A stretch of DNA of 11,629 nt from assembly GCA_020722485.1 (NCBI GenBank), contig DYKS01000018.1, positions 1,755 through 13,383 of the forward strand, written 5' to 3'. Of the stretch, positions 1 through 7,852 are shown piece after piece; position 1 is the first letter of the stretch; each line of letters starts with the position of its first letter. Below the pieces are notes generated by a model. It saw only the letters and a list, made by a program, of their open reading frames with translations, searched no databases and was not told the DNA's origin. Source of the DNA: Candidatus Elulimicrobium sp. Its GTDB lineage: Bacteria; Patescibacteriota; Minisyncoccia; Moranbacterales; UBA9337. Position numbers and translations under genes: made by a program.

Positions 1-74
1 TCCGCAGTGACAACAAACGCGCTCTAAAATTTTTCGCAGCAGTAAGAGAAAACAAATGCGTTTCAAAATTTTTC
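1..74. repeat. degenerate 39-nt tandem repeat at the left edge
   Basis: The ten-base core aaaatttttc occurs at 26-35 and again at 65-74, exactly 39 bases apart. The preceding 25 bases of each copy (1-25 and 40-64) also align, sharing a caaa-gcg block; I count about 24 of 35 positions identical without gaps. The period is a multiple of three and both strands stay open through it, so it could be a decayed coding repeat. The first copy may extend beyond the window, so the copy number is unknown. No function is assigned. Confidence 0.4.
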
Positions 75-113
75 ATAGTGATAATAATTTTGTTAGTGTT
101 TTGGTTTCAATAG

Positions 114-343
114 AAATTGACTACTGCCAATTACTCATCATTATCCCTAAATCTCTCGTATTGACGATAAAAAAATCACTCGTTTTTTCTTTCGCGTTAA
201 ACACAATATAATAATATAGTAATAATGAATAACCTATTACTTTCTTTTTCAAAAATTGCTATAATAACGATAATTAAAAAATAAAAACTTCCGCTTTGCA
301 AAAACCATCGGGAAACCGGGCTTATGGAAACGGAAAAAAATTT
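114..343. other. non-coding leader region upstream of dnaE
   Basis: With the repeat at 1-74, the 343 bases before dnaE hold no convincing gene. This part is very AT-rich. A perfect TATAAT also occurs at 207-212 but lacks a usable -35 at normal spacing, and TTGACG at 161-166 has no partner -10. The best promoter is the extended -10 at 257-265, listed separately. I see no RNA gene or terminator here. Confidence 0.5.
237..265 (+). promoter_or_regulatory. probable extended -10 promoter for dnaE
   Basis: TATAAT at 260-265 is a perfect -10 hexamer and is preceded by TGC at 257-259, the extended -10 form. The matching -35 position (237-242, TTACTT) is poor, which is usual when an extended -10 is present. 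Transcription would start near 272, giving a leader of about 72 bases to the ATG at 344. In a region this AT-rich, chance matches are possible. Confidence 0.45.
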
Positions 344-3300
344 ATGAAATTCACTCATCTTCATGTTCACAGCCATTACAGTTTATTGGACGGATTGGCG
401 AAAATTGATGATCTAGTCAATCGCGCCCGAGAATTAGGGATGGATTCTTTAGCCTTGACTGATCATGGCGTAATGTATGGAGCGGTAGAATTTTTTATCA
501 AAGCTAAAGAAAAAGGATTGAAACCAATTATTGGTTGTGAGATGTATTTAGCGCCAAACGGATTAAAAAACAAAAATAACACTTCTTTGGATCGCAAACG
601 TTATCATCTTACTCTCTTGGTCCGAAATGAAGAAGGTTACCATAATTTAATTAAATTAGTCTCTATCGCTCATTTAGAAGGTTTTTATTACAAACCTCGT
701 ATTGACAAAGAGCTACTTAAAAAACACAGCCAGGGACTTATCGGTATGAGTGGGTGCATTCAAGGAGAAATTCCTCAAACCATAATTGAAGGCAATTATG
801 AAAAAGCTAAAGAAATCGCTCTGGAATATCAAGAAATTTTCGGACCGGGAAATTTCTATATGGAGCTTCAGCATCACCCGAATTACAAAAAACAAAATAT
901 CGCCAATCAAGGGATGAAAAAAATTTATCACCAAACCGGCGTGCCGATAGTAGCCACCGGAGATGTTCATTATATTCATCCCGAAGACGCTCAAACTCAT
1001 GATATTTTGCTATGTATTCAAACTAATCGCAAAGTTCACGAAAAAGACCGCATGAACCTTACCCAGTTCAACCTTTCTATGCGAACACCGGAAGAAATGG
1101 AAGAGGCCTTTCGCGATATTCCAGAAGCCATCGCTAACACTCAAAAAATCGTCGCCGCTTGTAATTTTGAATTAAAATTGGGAGAAACTCAATTACCGCG
1201 CTTCCCTCTTCCCAAAGGAAAAAGCGACATTGTTTATTTACGCCAATTGGCGGAGGCGGGACTAAAAAAAAGATACGGGACAGACATAACAGACAAACAT
1301 CGCCAGAGAATGGAATACGAATTGTCTGTTATTGAAAAAACCGGCTTTCCTTCTTATTTTTTAATTGTTCAAGATTTTGTCAACTGGGCAAAAGAACAAG
1401 GCATTGTCGTCGGTCCGGGACGCGGTTCAGCCGCCGGCAGTTTTGTTTCTTATTTAATTGGAATTACCAATATTGATCCTGTCAAATACGATTTGCTTTT
1501 CGAACGATTTCTCAATCCAGAAAGAATTTCTATGCCGGATATTGATATGGATTTCGCCGATGATCGACGCGACGAAGTTTTGGATTATGTCCGTAAAAAA
1601 TACGGCGACGATCATGTGGCGCAAATTATTACTTTCGGAACTATGGCCGCTCGCGCGGCTATTCGGGATACGGGACGAGCATTAGGTTATCCCTACGACT
1701 ACTGCGACAAAACCGCCAAAATGATTCCAATGTTTTATTCTATAGAAAAAACCTTGAAAGATATTCCTGAATTTAAACAATTTTATGAAAGTGACACTGC
1801 CGCCCGCCAATTAATAGACAACGCTAAAAAACTGGAAGGAGTGGCGCGCCATGCCTCTATGCATGCCTGCGGAGTAGTGATAACTAAAAATCCGGTTATC
1901 ACTTATTCTCCTTTGCAAAAAATTACTGGTCACGATAAAGGCGTGGTTACTCAATATTCTTCTTCCACCAAATCCAGTTTCGTAGAAAAAATTGGACTTT
2001 TAAAAATGGATTTCTTGGGTTTAAAAAATCTAACTATTATCCAAAACACCCTCAATATCGCAAAAAAAACCAAAGGAGTTTCCTTGAATATTGATGAGAT
2101 TCCTTTAGACGACAAAAAAACTTACACTCTTTTGCAAAAAGCGCGCACTACCGGAGTTTTTCAATTGGAAAGTTCCGGAATGAAAAGGTATTTAAAACAA
2201 CTCAAACCTACCACTTTGGAAGATTTAATTGCTATGGTTGCTCTTTATCGTCCCGGGCCTATGGATTGGATTCCCGATTTCATTGCTCGCAAACATAACC
2301 GCAAAAAAATTACATATTTACATCCCGATTTAAAACCTATCTTGGAAAAAACTTACGGCGTAGCCGTTTATCAGGAACAAATAATGCAAATCGCCCAACA
2401 ACTGGCCGGATTTTCTTTGGGTGAAGCGGATGTTTTACGCAAAGCGATGGGCAAAAAAATTCCAGAGTTAATCAAAGAACAACGAATTAAATTCGTCCAA
2501 GGAGCGATAAAGAAAAATATTGAGAAAAAAATAGCGGAAAATATTTTCAACTTTATTGAACCATTTGCCGGTTATGGTTTTAACCGCTCTCACGCCGCTT
2601 GCTACGCGCTCATTGGTTACCAAACCGCTTATTTGAAAGCGCATTTTCCAGCAGAATTTATGGCAGCGCTCCTCACCTCCAATCAAGATAACGCCGATAA
2701 AATCGCCTTGGATGTAGAAGAAGCCCGTTCGATGGGAATTGATGTTCTTCCTCCTAATGTCAATGAAAGTTTTGAAACTTTTACAGTGTTAAAAGACGAA
2801 AAAGGAAAAGAAAAAATTCGTTTTGGTCTAAATGCCATTAAAAATGTCGGCCATCCCGTAGCGCTAGAAATCGTGGAAGAAAGAAAAAGAAATGGAAAGT
2901 ATCAAAATTTAGCCGATTTTTTAGAGAGAATTACTTCCAAAGATCTCAATAAAAAATCGTTGGAAGCTTTGGCTAAAGTAGGCGCGTTAGAAGATTTTGA
3001 AGAAAGGAATTCCGTGCTAGAAAACATAGAGACTATTCTAGAATTTTCCAAAAACTCCCAGAAAATGAAAAACTCCAATCAAACTAGTTTGTTTGGAACA
3101 ATGCCATTGGAGACGCCCACCATCCGATTGCGTCCGTCGTCGCCATCTTCCAAAAAACAAAATCTACACTGGGAAAAGGAACTGCTAGGTTTGTATGTAA
3201 GCGACCACCCTCTCTCCGAATACAAAGAATATTTTGAAAAAACAGCTATACCCCTAGCTTCCTTAAATGAAAATAAAGTAAATCAAGAAATTCAAATCGG

Positions 3301-3853
3301 CGTAGTTATTACCAAAGTCCAAAAAATAATCACTAAAAGAAAACAAACAATGGTTTTTGCCCAATTGGAAGATCATCAAGGAAAAATTGAAGCTTTAGTT
3401 TTTCCTAAAATTTTAGAAAGTACCAGCGCGCTTTGGTTAGAAGAAAAAATACTCTTAGTCAGAGGCAAGCTTTCCAACAAGGATGGAACTTTTAAAATCA
3501 TCGTGGAAGATGCTAAAGAAATAAACGATGTTGAAATAGAAAATTTTCGTCGTATTCTCGCTACCCAACGTAAAAACGGAGTAAAAAATACTGAAAAAAA
3601 TTTAAACAATTTACCGACACATCCTGCGGAAGAAAAACGAAAAAATTCCCTAGTTATTTCCCTTCCTCCTACCGCTAAACAAAAAGATTTGAAAAAACTA
3701 GCCGCGATTTTGAAATCTTGCCAAGTTGGTCAAACCGATGTTTACTTAATTATAAAGGGAAACAAAATGAAGACTTCTTATTCTATCCGCGCGAAAAAAG
3801 AAACATTGGAAAAAATTAAAGAAGAAACTGGAAGCAAAATTATTTTTCAATAA
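344..3853 (+). CDS. dnaE: DNA polymerase III subunit alpha (DnaE)
   Basis: Replicative DNA polymerase catalytic subunit, 1169 aa, close to the usual bacterial DnaE1 length. The N-terminal PHP domain carries the metal-site signature: H5/H7/H9 in HLHVHSHYS, D40-H41, E66 in GCE, H88, E174 and D207/H209 in GDVHY. The polymerase core has GPGRGSAAGS from G357, the catalytic pair D401/D403 in PDIDMDF and the third aspartate D556 in KMDFLGL. Further on are a helix-hairpin-helix region (from about 825), an internal beta-clamp binding motif QTSLF at 913-917, an OB fold (about 984-1060) and a C-terminal domain. The frame also opens at TTG 296, but those 16 residues are low-complexity and family members start at MKFTHLHVHS, so ATG 344 is preferred. 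There is no clear Shine-Dalgarno. thrS follows after 136 bases. A complete PHP site suggests built-in 3'-5' proofreading, which is inference. Confidence 0.97.
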   Translation: MKFTHLHVHSHYSLLDGLAKIDDLVNRARELGMDSLALTDHGVMYGAVEFFIKAKEKGLKPIIGCEMYLAPNGLKNKNNTSLDRKRYHLTLLVRNEEGYHNLIKLVSIAHLEGFYYKPRIDKELLKKHSQGLIGMSGCIQGEIPQTIIEGNYEKAKEIALEYQEIFGPGNFYMELQHHPNYKKQNIANQGMKKIYHQTGVPIVATGDVHYIHPEDAQTHDILLCIQTNRKVHEKDRMNLTQFNLSMRTPEEMEEAFRDIPEAIANTQKIVAACNFELKLGETQLPRFPLPKGKSDIVYLRQLAEAGLKKRYGTDITDKHRQRMEYELSVIEKTGFPSYFLIVQDFVNWAKEQGIVVGPGRGSAAGSFVSYLIGITNIDPVKYDLLFERFLNPERISMPDIDMDFADDRRDEVLDYVRKKYGDDHVAQIITFGTMAARAAIRDTGRALGYPYDYCDKTAKMIPMFYSIEKTLKDIPEFKQFYESDTAARQLIDNAKKLEGVARHASMHACGVVITKNPVITYSPLQKITGHDKGVVTQYSSSTKSSFVEKIGLLKMDFLGLKNLTIIQNTLNIAKKTKGVSLNIDEIPLDDKKTYTLLQKARTTGVFQLESSGMKRYLKQLKPTTLEDLIAMVALYRPGPMDWIPDFIARKHNRKKITYLHPDLKPILEKTYGVAVYQEQIMQIAQQLAGFSLGEADVLRKAMGKKIPELIKEQRIKFVQGAIKKNIEKKIAENIFNFIEPFAGYGFNRSHAACYALIGYQTAYLKAHFPAEFMAALLTSNQDNADKIALDVEEARSMGIDVLPPNVNESFETFTVLKDEKGKEKIRFGLNAIKNVGHPVALEIVEERKRNGKYQNLADFLERITSKDLNKKSLEALAKVGALEDFEERNSVLENIETILEFSKNSQKMKNSNQTSLFGTMPLETPTIRLRPSSPSSKKQNLHWEKELLGLYVSDHPLSEYKEYFEKTAIPLASLNENKVNQEIQIGVVITKVQKIITKRKQTMVFAQLEDHQGKIEALVFPKILESTSALWLEEKILLVRGKLSNKDGTFKIIVEDAKEINDVEIENFRRILATQRKNGVKNTEKNLNNLPTHPAEEKRKNSLVISLPPTAKQKDLKKLAAILKSCQVGQTDVYLIIKGNKMKTSYSIRAKKETLEKIKEETGSKIIFQ

Positions 3854-3895
3854 AAATTTTTTGCCTTTAGAATTTACACGTTTGATTTATCATTC

Positions 3896-3931
3896 TACGC
3901 TTAATGAAAAATTTACGCATAATGAAAAAGA
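3896..3931. repeat. 18-bp tandem duplication between dnaE and thrS
   Basis: Two adjacent 18-base units, 3896-3913 and 3914-3931, both begin tacgc and contain taatgaaaaa. They match at 15 of 18 positions (one internal difference and the last two bases). The pair lies in the 136-base dnaE-thrS gap, where I find no strong terminator or promoter. It may be a simple slippage duplication. Confidence 0.5.
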
Positions 3932-3989
3932 ACACGTAAGTCCTAAATATTTTAAAAACACATATTAAATTTAAATTTACAAAAAGTTT

Positions 3990-5786
3990 ATGTCTCAAGA
4001 AAAAAAACAATCCTCAAAAGAAATTCTCCGCCATTCCACCGCGCACATTTTGGCAGCGGCTGTTTTGGAAATGTTTCCGGAAGCCAAATTTGGAATCGGA
4101 CCAGCCACCGAAGATGGTTTTTATTATGATTTTGATCTGCCTCGCACATTAATTCCTGAAGATTTACCGCTTTTGGAAGAAAAAATGCGCGCCCTTATCA
4201 ATAATAACTATCCCTTTGAAAAGCGAGAAATTTCCGCCTCTAACGCTGAAGAACATTTCGCAAAAGCCAAACAGCCATACAAGATTGAATTAATTAAAGA
4301 TATTATTGCTAAAAATTCACTTCATCAACCCACAGACAAAACCCAAAATCTCAAAATTACTCTTTATAAAACAGGAAACTTTGTTGATCTCTGTTCTGGT
4401 CCTCATTTAGATTCTTCGGGAGAAATCAACCCAAACGCTTTTAAATTAACTAAAATTTCCGGCGCTTATTGGAAAGGAGACGAAAAAAATAAACAGATGC
4501 AACGAATTTACGGCGTGGTTTTTGAAACTGAAAAAGAACTCACTAAATATCTAAAAGCGCAAGAGGAAGCTAAAGAAAGAGATCATCGTAAATTGGGTAA
4601 AGAATTAGATCTTTTTCATTTCTCCGATTTAGTTGGTCCCGGACTTCCCTTGTTCACTCCCAAAGGAACAATAATTATTGATGAATTACAAAAACACATT
4701 GAAGACATTTGTCGACATTACGGCTTCCAAAAAGTGAAAACCCCTCACTTAGCCAAAATAGATTTATTTAAAATTTCCGGGCACGTCGATAAATTTTCCG
4801 ATGAACTTTTTCACGTCACTTCCAAGAAAAAACACGAATTTGTGTTAAAACCCGTTCAATGTCCGCACCAAACCCAAATTTACGCTTCTCAGAATCGTTC
4901 TTATCGCGATCTGCCAATTAGATATATGGAATCAGAAAAACAATATCGCGCTGAAAAATCTGGCGAAGTCGGAGGATTAAGCCGTGTATACGCGATTACT
5001 GTTGAAGATGGCCACTCTTTTTGTCGAATTGACCAAGTAAAAGAAGAGGTTCGGAATATGATCAAAATTATTCAAGATTTTTACGGTTCATTGGGATTAT
5101 GGGATAAATTCCGGGTTTCTCTTTCTGTTCGCGATTACGCTCATCCGGAAAAATACATCGGAACAAAAGAAGATTGGGATATTTGTGAAAATATGCTCCA
5201 AGAAGTTTCAGACGAAATGAATTTAAACGCCCAAAAACGCGAAGGCGAAGCCGCGTTGTATGGACCAAAACTGGATTTTATGTTTCGAGACGCTTTCGGC
5301 AAAGAAATTCAAATACCCACCGTTCAAGTGGATTTCGCCACGCCAAAAAGATTTAATTTAATCTATATCAATGAAAAAGGAAAAAAAGAAAATCCAGTAA
5401 TGGTTCACCGCGCGATTTTAGGTTCTTATGAAAGATTTCTGGCAATGTTAATCGAGCAATTTGCCGGCGCTTTTCCGCTTTGGCTCGCGCCGATTCAAGT
5501 TTCTATTTTACCAGTTTCAGAAAAATTCAACGACTACGCCGAAAAAATTAGACAAGAAATTTTTGCCGCGGATGTTCGAGTAGAAATAAACAATCGTGGC
5601 GAAACACTTGGCAAAAGAATTAGCGAAGCAGAAAAACAAAAAATTCCTTATATGATTGTAGTCGGAGAAAAAGAAATGAAGGAAAATTCAGTTAACATCC
5701 GCCAACGCGAGAAAAAAGAACAACAGACTATGCCACTGAATGAATTTATAAAAAAGATTAAGAAAGAAATTAAAGAAAAAAAATAA
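3990..5786 (+). CDS. thrS: threonyl-tRNA synthetase, TGS-less form
   Basis: Class II aminoacyl-tRNA synthetase charging tRNA-Thr in the cytoplasm, 598 aa. The protein begins almost directly with the editing/SAD domain: H15 and H19 in HSTAH, with C135 and H139 in CSGPH, the four residues that form the editing centre in E. coli ThrS. The catalytic core follows (about 205-480), with motif 1 near the LPLFTPKG segment, motif 2 (RYMESEKQYRAE then GGLSRVYAIT) and motif 3 near R474. The zinc ligands are visible as C291 (QCPH), H342 (DGH) and H473 (MVHRA). The C-terminal anticodon-binding domain spans about 485-590. The usual N-terminal TGS domain (about 60 aa) is absent, which explains the length below the roughly 640 aa of E. 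coli ThrS. Position 290 is Q and the CPH is followed by Q, unlike the common MNCPHH. ATG 3990 has no Shine-Dalgarno. The gene is probably in the same transcription direction and unit as dnaE, or has its own weak promoter. Confidence 0.96.
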   Translation: MSQEKKQSSKEILRHSTAHILAAAVLEMFPEAKFGIGPATEDGFYYDFDLPRTLIPEDLPLLEEKMRALINNNYPFEKREISASNAEEHFAKAKQPYKIELIKDIIAKNSLHQPTDKTQNLKITLYKTGNFVDLCSGPHLDSSGEINPNAFKLTKISGAYWKGDEKNKQMQRIYGVVFETEKELTKYLKAQEEAKERDHRKLGKELDLFHFSDLVGPGLPLFTPKGTIIIDELQKHIEDICRHYGFQKVKTPHLAKIDLFKISGHVDKFSDELFHVTSKKKHEFVLKPVQCPHQTQIYASQNRSYRDLPIRYMESEKQYRAEKSGEVGGLSRVYAITVEDGHSFCRIDQVKEEVRNMIKIIQDFYGSLGLWDKFRVSLSVRDYAHPEKYIGTKEDWDICENMLQEVSDEMNLNAQKREGEAALYGPKLDFMFRDAFGKEIQIPTVQVDFATPKRFNLIYINEKGKKENPVMVHRAILGSYERFLAMLIEQFAGAFPLWLAPIQVSILPVSEKFNDYAEKIRQEIFAADVRVEINNRGETLGKRISEAEKQKIPYMIVVGEKEMKENSVNIRQREKKEQQTMPLNEFIKKIKKEIKEKK

Positions 5787-6292
5787 TTTAGCTTAACGAA
5801 CGTTTCCGTATATATTATAACTTAGTGATAATTGTATTATAGGGTAAAGTTCGTATAAATAACATACAAGAATTAGTATAATAAAATAATAAGTTCGCAT
5901 ATAAACGAGTTGTGGCGAAATGTCGCGCGCTGAACGCGCGCTCCATTTCTTCGCCACAACGCACAGCTCTGCGATAAAGAATTTAGTTTTGTGAAAATTG
6001 AGCGCGCGACACATCGCGCAACAACCGCTATGCAGCTGGCGCCCAAATGTCAAACCCACGAGTAAAAAATTTCAAGATAGCTCTTTTAATAAGATAAAAT
6101 TTCTGAATAAAACTCAAACTACACTACGCTCTCGCTTCACTTCGTTCCACTTGAATCAGCTAACATAACGCAAGATAATAACATCAAAGCCAATACCAGA
6201 AAACACTTTTTGATATATAGCAACCAATAAATTATCTTTTCTTTCTCAATTATTAAAATTTCTTTTCACTATCGCCTATATATTTTATCAGA
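5787..6292. other. 506-base intergenic region between convergent thrS and response regulator
   Basis: thrS ends at 5786 on plus and the response regulator ends at 6293 on minus, so this gap is convergent. An 88-codon minus frame spans 5793-6059, but it reads through the inverted repeats, resembles no family I know and has abnormal composition, so I do not call it a gene. The first 120 bases and the last 230 are AT-rich. The middle (about 5909-6050) is strikingly GC-rich and structured; see the separate entry. No clear U-tract terminator for either gene was found. Confidence 0.5.
5909..6036. repeat. GC-rich island with competing inverted repeats
   Basis: A local hairpin at 5909-5960 pairs gttgtggcga (5909-5918) with tcgccacaac (5951-5960) perfectly, then aatg (5919-5922) with catt (5944-5947), then gcgcgc (5925-5930) with gcgcgc (5936-5941) around a five-base loop. 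A second, incompatible pairing joins 5921-5931 with 6001-6011 over 11 perfect bases. On the minus strand two related direct copies of about 40 bases can be seen (about 6036-5994 and 5970-5930), each starting with an AGCTG motif followed by GTTGT-GCG. This could be a repeat element, a structured RNA or a protein-binding region; the sequence alone does not decide. Confidence 0.55.
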
Positions 6293-6661
6293 CTATATAT
6301 TTAGTATCTTTTTGACCTCGGCTACAAGTTGAGTTGGTGTAAAATCAGATTTTACAATAAAACCATTGGCGCCTAACTGCATCACACTGTCACGATCTTC
6401 TTTCTGGCTTAAATTGCTAAGCGCAATAATTTTAATGTTCGGATCATATTCACCGCCTCTTAAATTTTTTATCAACTCAAAACCATCCATTTCCGGCATA
6501 ATTAAATCGGTAATTACAACATTAATTTTTTCTTTTTTCAAAATTTCTAATGTCACCTTGCCATTTTCCGCTATGAATACTTCAAATCCTGAATTGGAAA
6601 ACTTTGTTTTATAGATTTCCTGAAGCATTGAATCATCTTCAACTATAATTATTTTTTGCAT
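6293..6661 (-). CDS. single-domain response regulator (CheY-like receiver)
   Basis: A stand-alone phosphoacceptor domain of 122 aa with no output domain. The receiver signature is complete: acidic pair D9/D10 (VEDD), phosphorylation site D52 in VVITDLIMPEMDGF, switch residue S82 (in ALSNLS), and K104 in IVKSDF. It would be phosphorylated by a histidine kinase and act by protein-protein contact; the partner is unknown. It starts 23 bases after the stop of a decayed histidine kinase end (6685-6841), so it was the second gene of a kinase-regulator pair. The nearest intact kinase is at 7853-9550 on the same strand. There is no Shine-Dalgarno. A weak promoter candidate (TTGGAA at 6711-6706, TTTAAT at 6689-6684, spacing 16) lies in the end of the pseudogene, which is inference only. 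Confidence 0.93.
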   Translation of the reverse strand: MQKIIIVEDDSMLQEIYKTKFSNSGFEVFIAENGKVTLEILKKEKINVVITDLIMPEMDGFELIKNLRGGEYDPNIKIIALSNLSQKEDRDSVMQLGANGFIVKSDFTPTQLVAEVKKILNI

Positions 6662-6684
6662 ATTGTTTATTTAATTGAATTAAA

Positions 6685-6841
6685 TTAAAAAGTTTTAATC
6701 GACAGTTCCAAAATAAATCGCGAACCTTTATTTTTTCCCTACTCTCCGCCCAAATGCGTCCATTATGAGCTTCAACAATAAACTTTCCAACATATAACCC
6801 AACCCAACACCATTAACATTGAGTCTTCTTGTGTCTTTGCC
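6685..6841 (-). pseudogene. decayed 3' end of a sensor histidine kinase (HATPase_c end)
   Basis: Reading minus, the conceptual pieces are KDTRRLNVNGVGLG, then after a one-base deletion near 6794-6798 YVGKFIVEAHNGRIWAES, then after a second one-base deletion near 6727-6731 GSRFILELSIKTF and a TAA at 6687-6685. This follows the C-terminus of the intact kinase at 7853-9550 (GAGLGLYVGKKIIEAH, GRIWAES, GSRFIVELP) piece by piece, so it is the G2 box and last strands of a HATPase_c domain. Upstream the homology fades: an in-frame TAG lies near 6875 and a possible G1-box trace lies near 6895-6910. The HisKA domain and most of the ATPase domain are absent. It lies 23 bases before the response regulator. 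Confidence 0.85.
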
Positions 6842-6922
6842 TAACTGTTTCTTACATTTTATTATATTCTAAAATTCTTTTCCTGCCACGTCAGCTTAAA
6901 TATCCCTCTAAATCTCAGTCCT

Positions 6923-7621
6923 CTAAAACTTATCGCTAGTTTTTTTCTTCCTACTTAATAAAGAAATTAGAATTATCGCTAAAACACAAAAAGAACTAAT
7001 CAAAGCTAATATGAAAACAAATAAATCAAACCAGACGCAATAAGAAGTATAATAAAATAACGAGGATAAACTTAAAGTGAAAGCAGCGATAATTATCAAA
7101 ACAGCTTTAATTTTTTCACTTGAATTAACAAGACTTGAGAAATTTTTACTGAAAGTATATACCCATATCATTCCCACCAAAAAACCAACTAAACCAGTGA
7201 TCCAAGCCGCGAACGGATTGGCGTTCCAATAAATAAAGAAATCAATAATAGGCAGGCGGGAATCATAAATTTGAATTAAAATTACTAATAAACCCAAACT
7301 TATGATTAATTTTTGTAATTTTTTTATTTTTTCAGTTTTTAACCCTAAAATAGAAAAAGGAATTCTCAAAATAACAGCAATCATTACAAAAAACACCATG
7401 AGAGCAATATTGTATGACCATTGTATAACAATTAAATTGTTTGAAAAAAGAAAAGAGGACAAGAATAGATGATAAATTCCTAAAAGAACAAAGAATATGG
7501 AAAAATCCCGAAGGTATTTATTTTTACTCCCCTCCCGTTTATAAGCGTTATATATATATATTCCAGCTCCTATTAAAAAAGCGAATAAAGTATAAATTAA
7601 ATGCAATAAACTTGAAATCAT
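6923..7621 (-). CDS. seven-helix membrane protein, possible orphan sensor domain
   Basis: A 232-aa, strongly hydrophobic protein whose family I do not recognise. I place seven membrane segments at roughly 5-26, 38-59, 64-85, 102-119, 137-156, 171-192 and 197-222, followed by a short basic cytoplasmic tail (SRKKKTSDKF). This layout, with a basic tail after helix seven, is what is expected of a membrane sensor module that would normally lead into a kinase. The stop (TAG) is followed within about 80 bases by the decayed histidine kinase end at 6685-6841. It may therefore be the N-terminal half of a formerly larger kinase, or an independent gene. It starts at ATG 7621 without a Shine-Dalgarno. 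A TATAAT lies at 7743-7738 on the minus strand but with no good -35. The 231-base gap to the upstream kinase is AT-rich and otherwise empty. Confidence 0.75.
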   Translation of the reverse strand: MISSLLHLIYTLFAFLIGAGIYIYNAYKREGSKNKYLRDFSIFFVLLGIYHLFLSSFLFSNNLIVIQWSYNIALMVFFVMIAVILRIPFSILGLKTEKIKKLQKLIISLGLLVILIQIYDSRLPIIDFFIYWNANPFAAWITGLVGFLVGMIWVYTFSKNFSSLVNSSEKIKAVLIIIAAFTLSLSSLFYYTSYCVWFDLFVFILALISSFCVLAIILISLLSRKKKTSDKF

Positions 7622-7852
7622 ATTAATACAAACTTTTATTTATTTAAAAATTATTTAAATTGTATTCAATGAATAATTTTATTTTTTAAATTACGAAATA
7701 CTTGTTGAATTTCCAACAAAACTTATCTCATATTTTTATTATAAAGCTAGAATAACAGAACAAGAGTTTTGTAATTCAAAATAAATAATTTGATCAGCTA
7801 CGGATTATCTAAAGAATACATTATTTTATAAAATGTGTCTAATATCTAATAT

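Noticed and set aside
3..113. Plus-strand open frame of 36 codons ending in a hydrophobic run, possible C-terminus of an upstream gene
   Set aside because: Too short, no recognisable family, overlaps a degenerate DNA repeat, and the minus strand is open too; kept only as a finding.
296..343. Upstream TTG start for dnaE
   Set aside because: The extra 16 residues are unlike any DnaE N-terminus and the family start MKFTHLHVHS coincides with ATG 344.
3834..3864. Possible terminator after dnaE, gcaaaa pairing with ttttgc
   Set aside because: The stem is short, almost all A-T and not followed by a T run.
5793..6059. Minus-strand 88-codon frame with an apparent membrane segment
   Set aside because: It runs through the GC-rich inverted repeats, its composition changes abruptly midway, there is no ribosome binding site and I recognise no family.
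6127..6148. Purine-rich repeat-like tract (on minus: gaacgaagtgaagcgagagcg)
   Set aside because: Its short sub-repeats are imperfect and no second copy exists in the window, so it cannot be called a repeat element.
5880..6180. Integron attC-like site suggested by large imperfect palindromes and TAAC/GTT motifs
   Set aside because: I could not find a pair of R'/R'' boxes fitting GTTRRRY and RYYYAAC at the ends of one palindrome, and there is no integrase in the window.
7702..7719. Small inverted repeat ttgttg / caacaa upstream of the seven-helix gene
   Set aside because: A six-base AT-rich stem with no T run; expected by chance in such sequence.
7738..7763. TATAAT on minus upstream of the seven-helix gene with TTGTTC
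   Set aside because: The spacing is only 14 bases and the -35 is poor; not strong enough for a promoter call.
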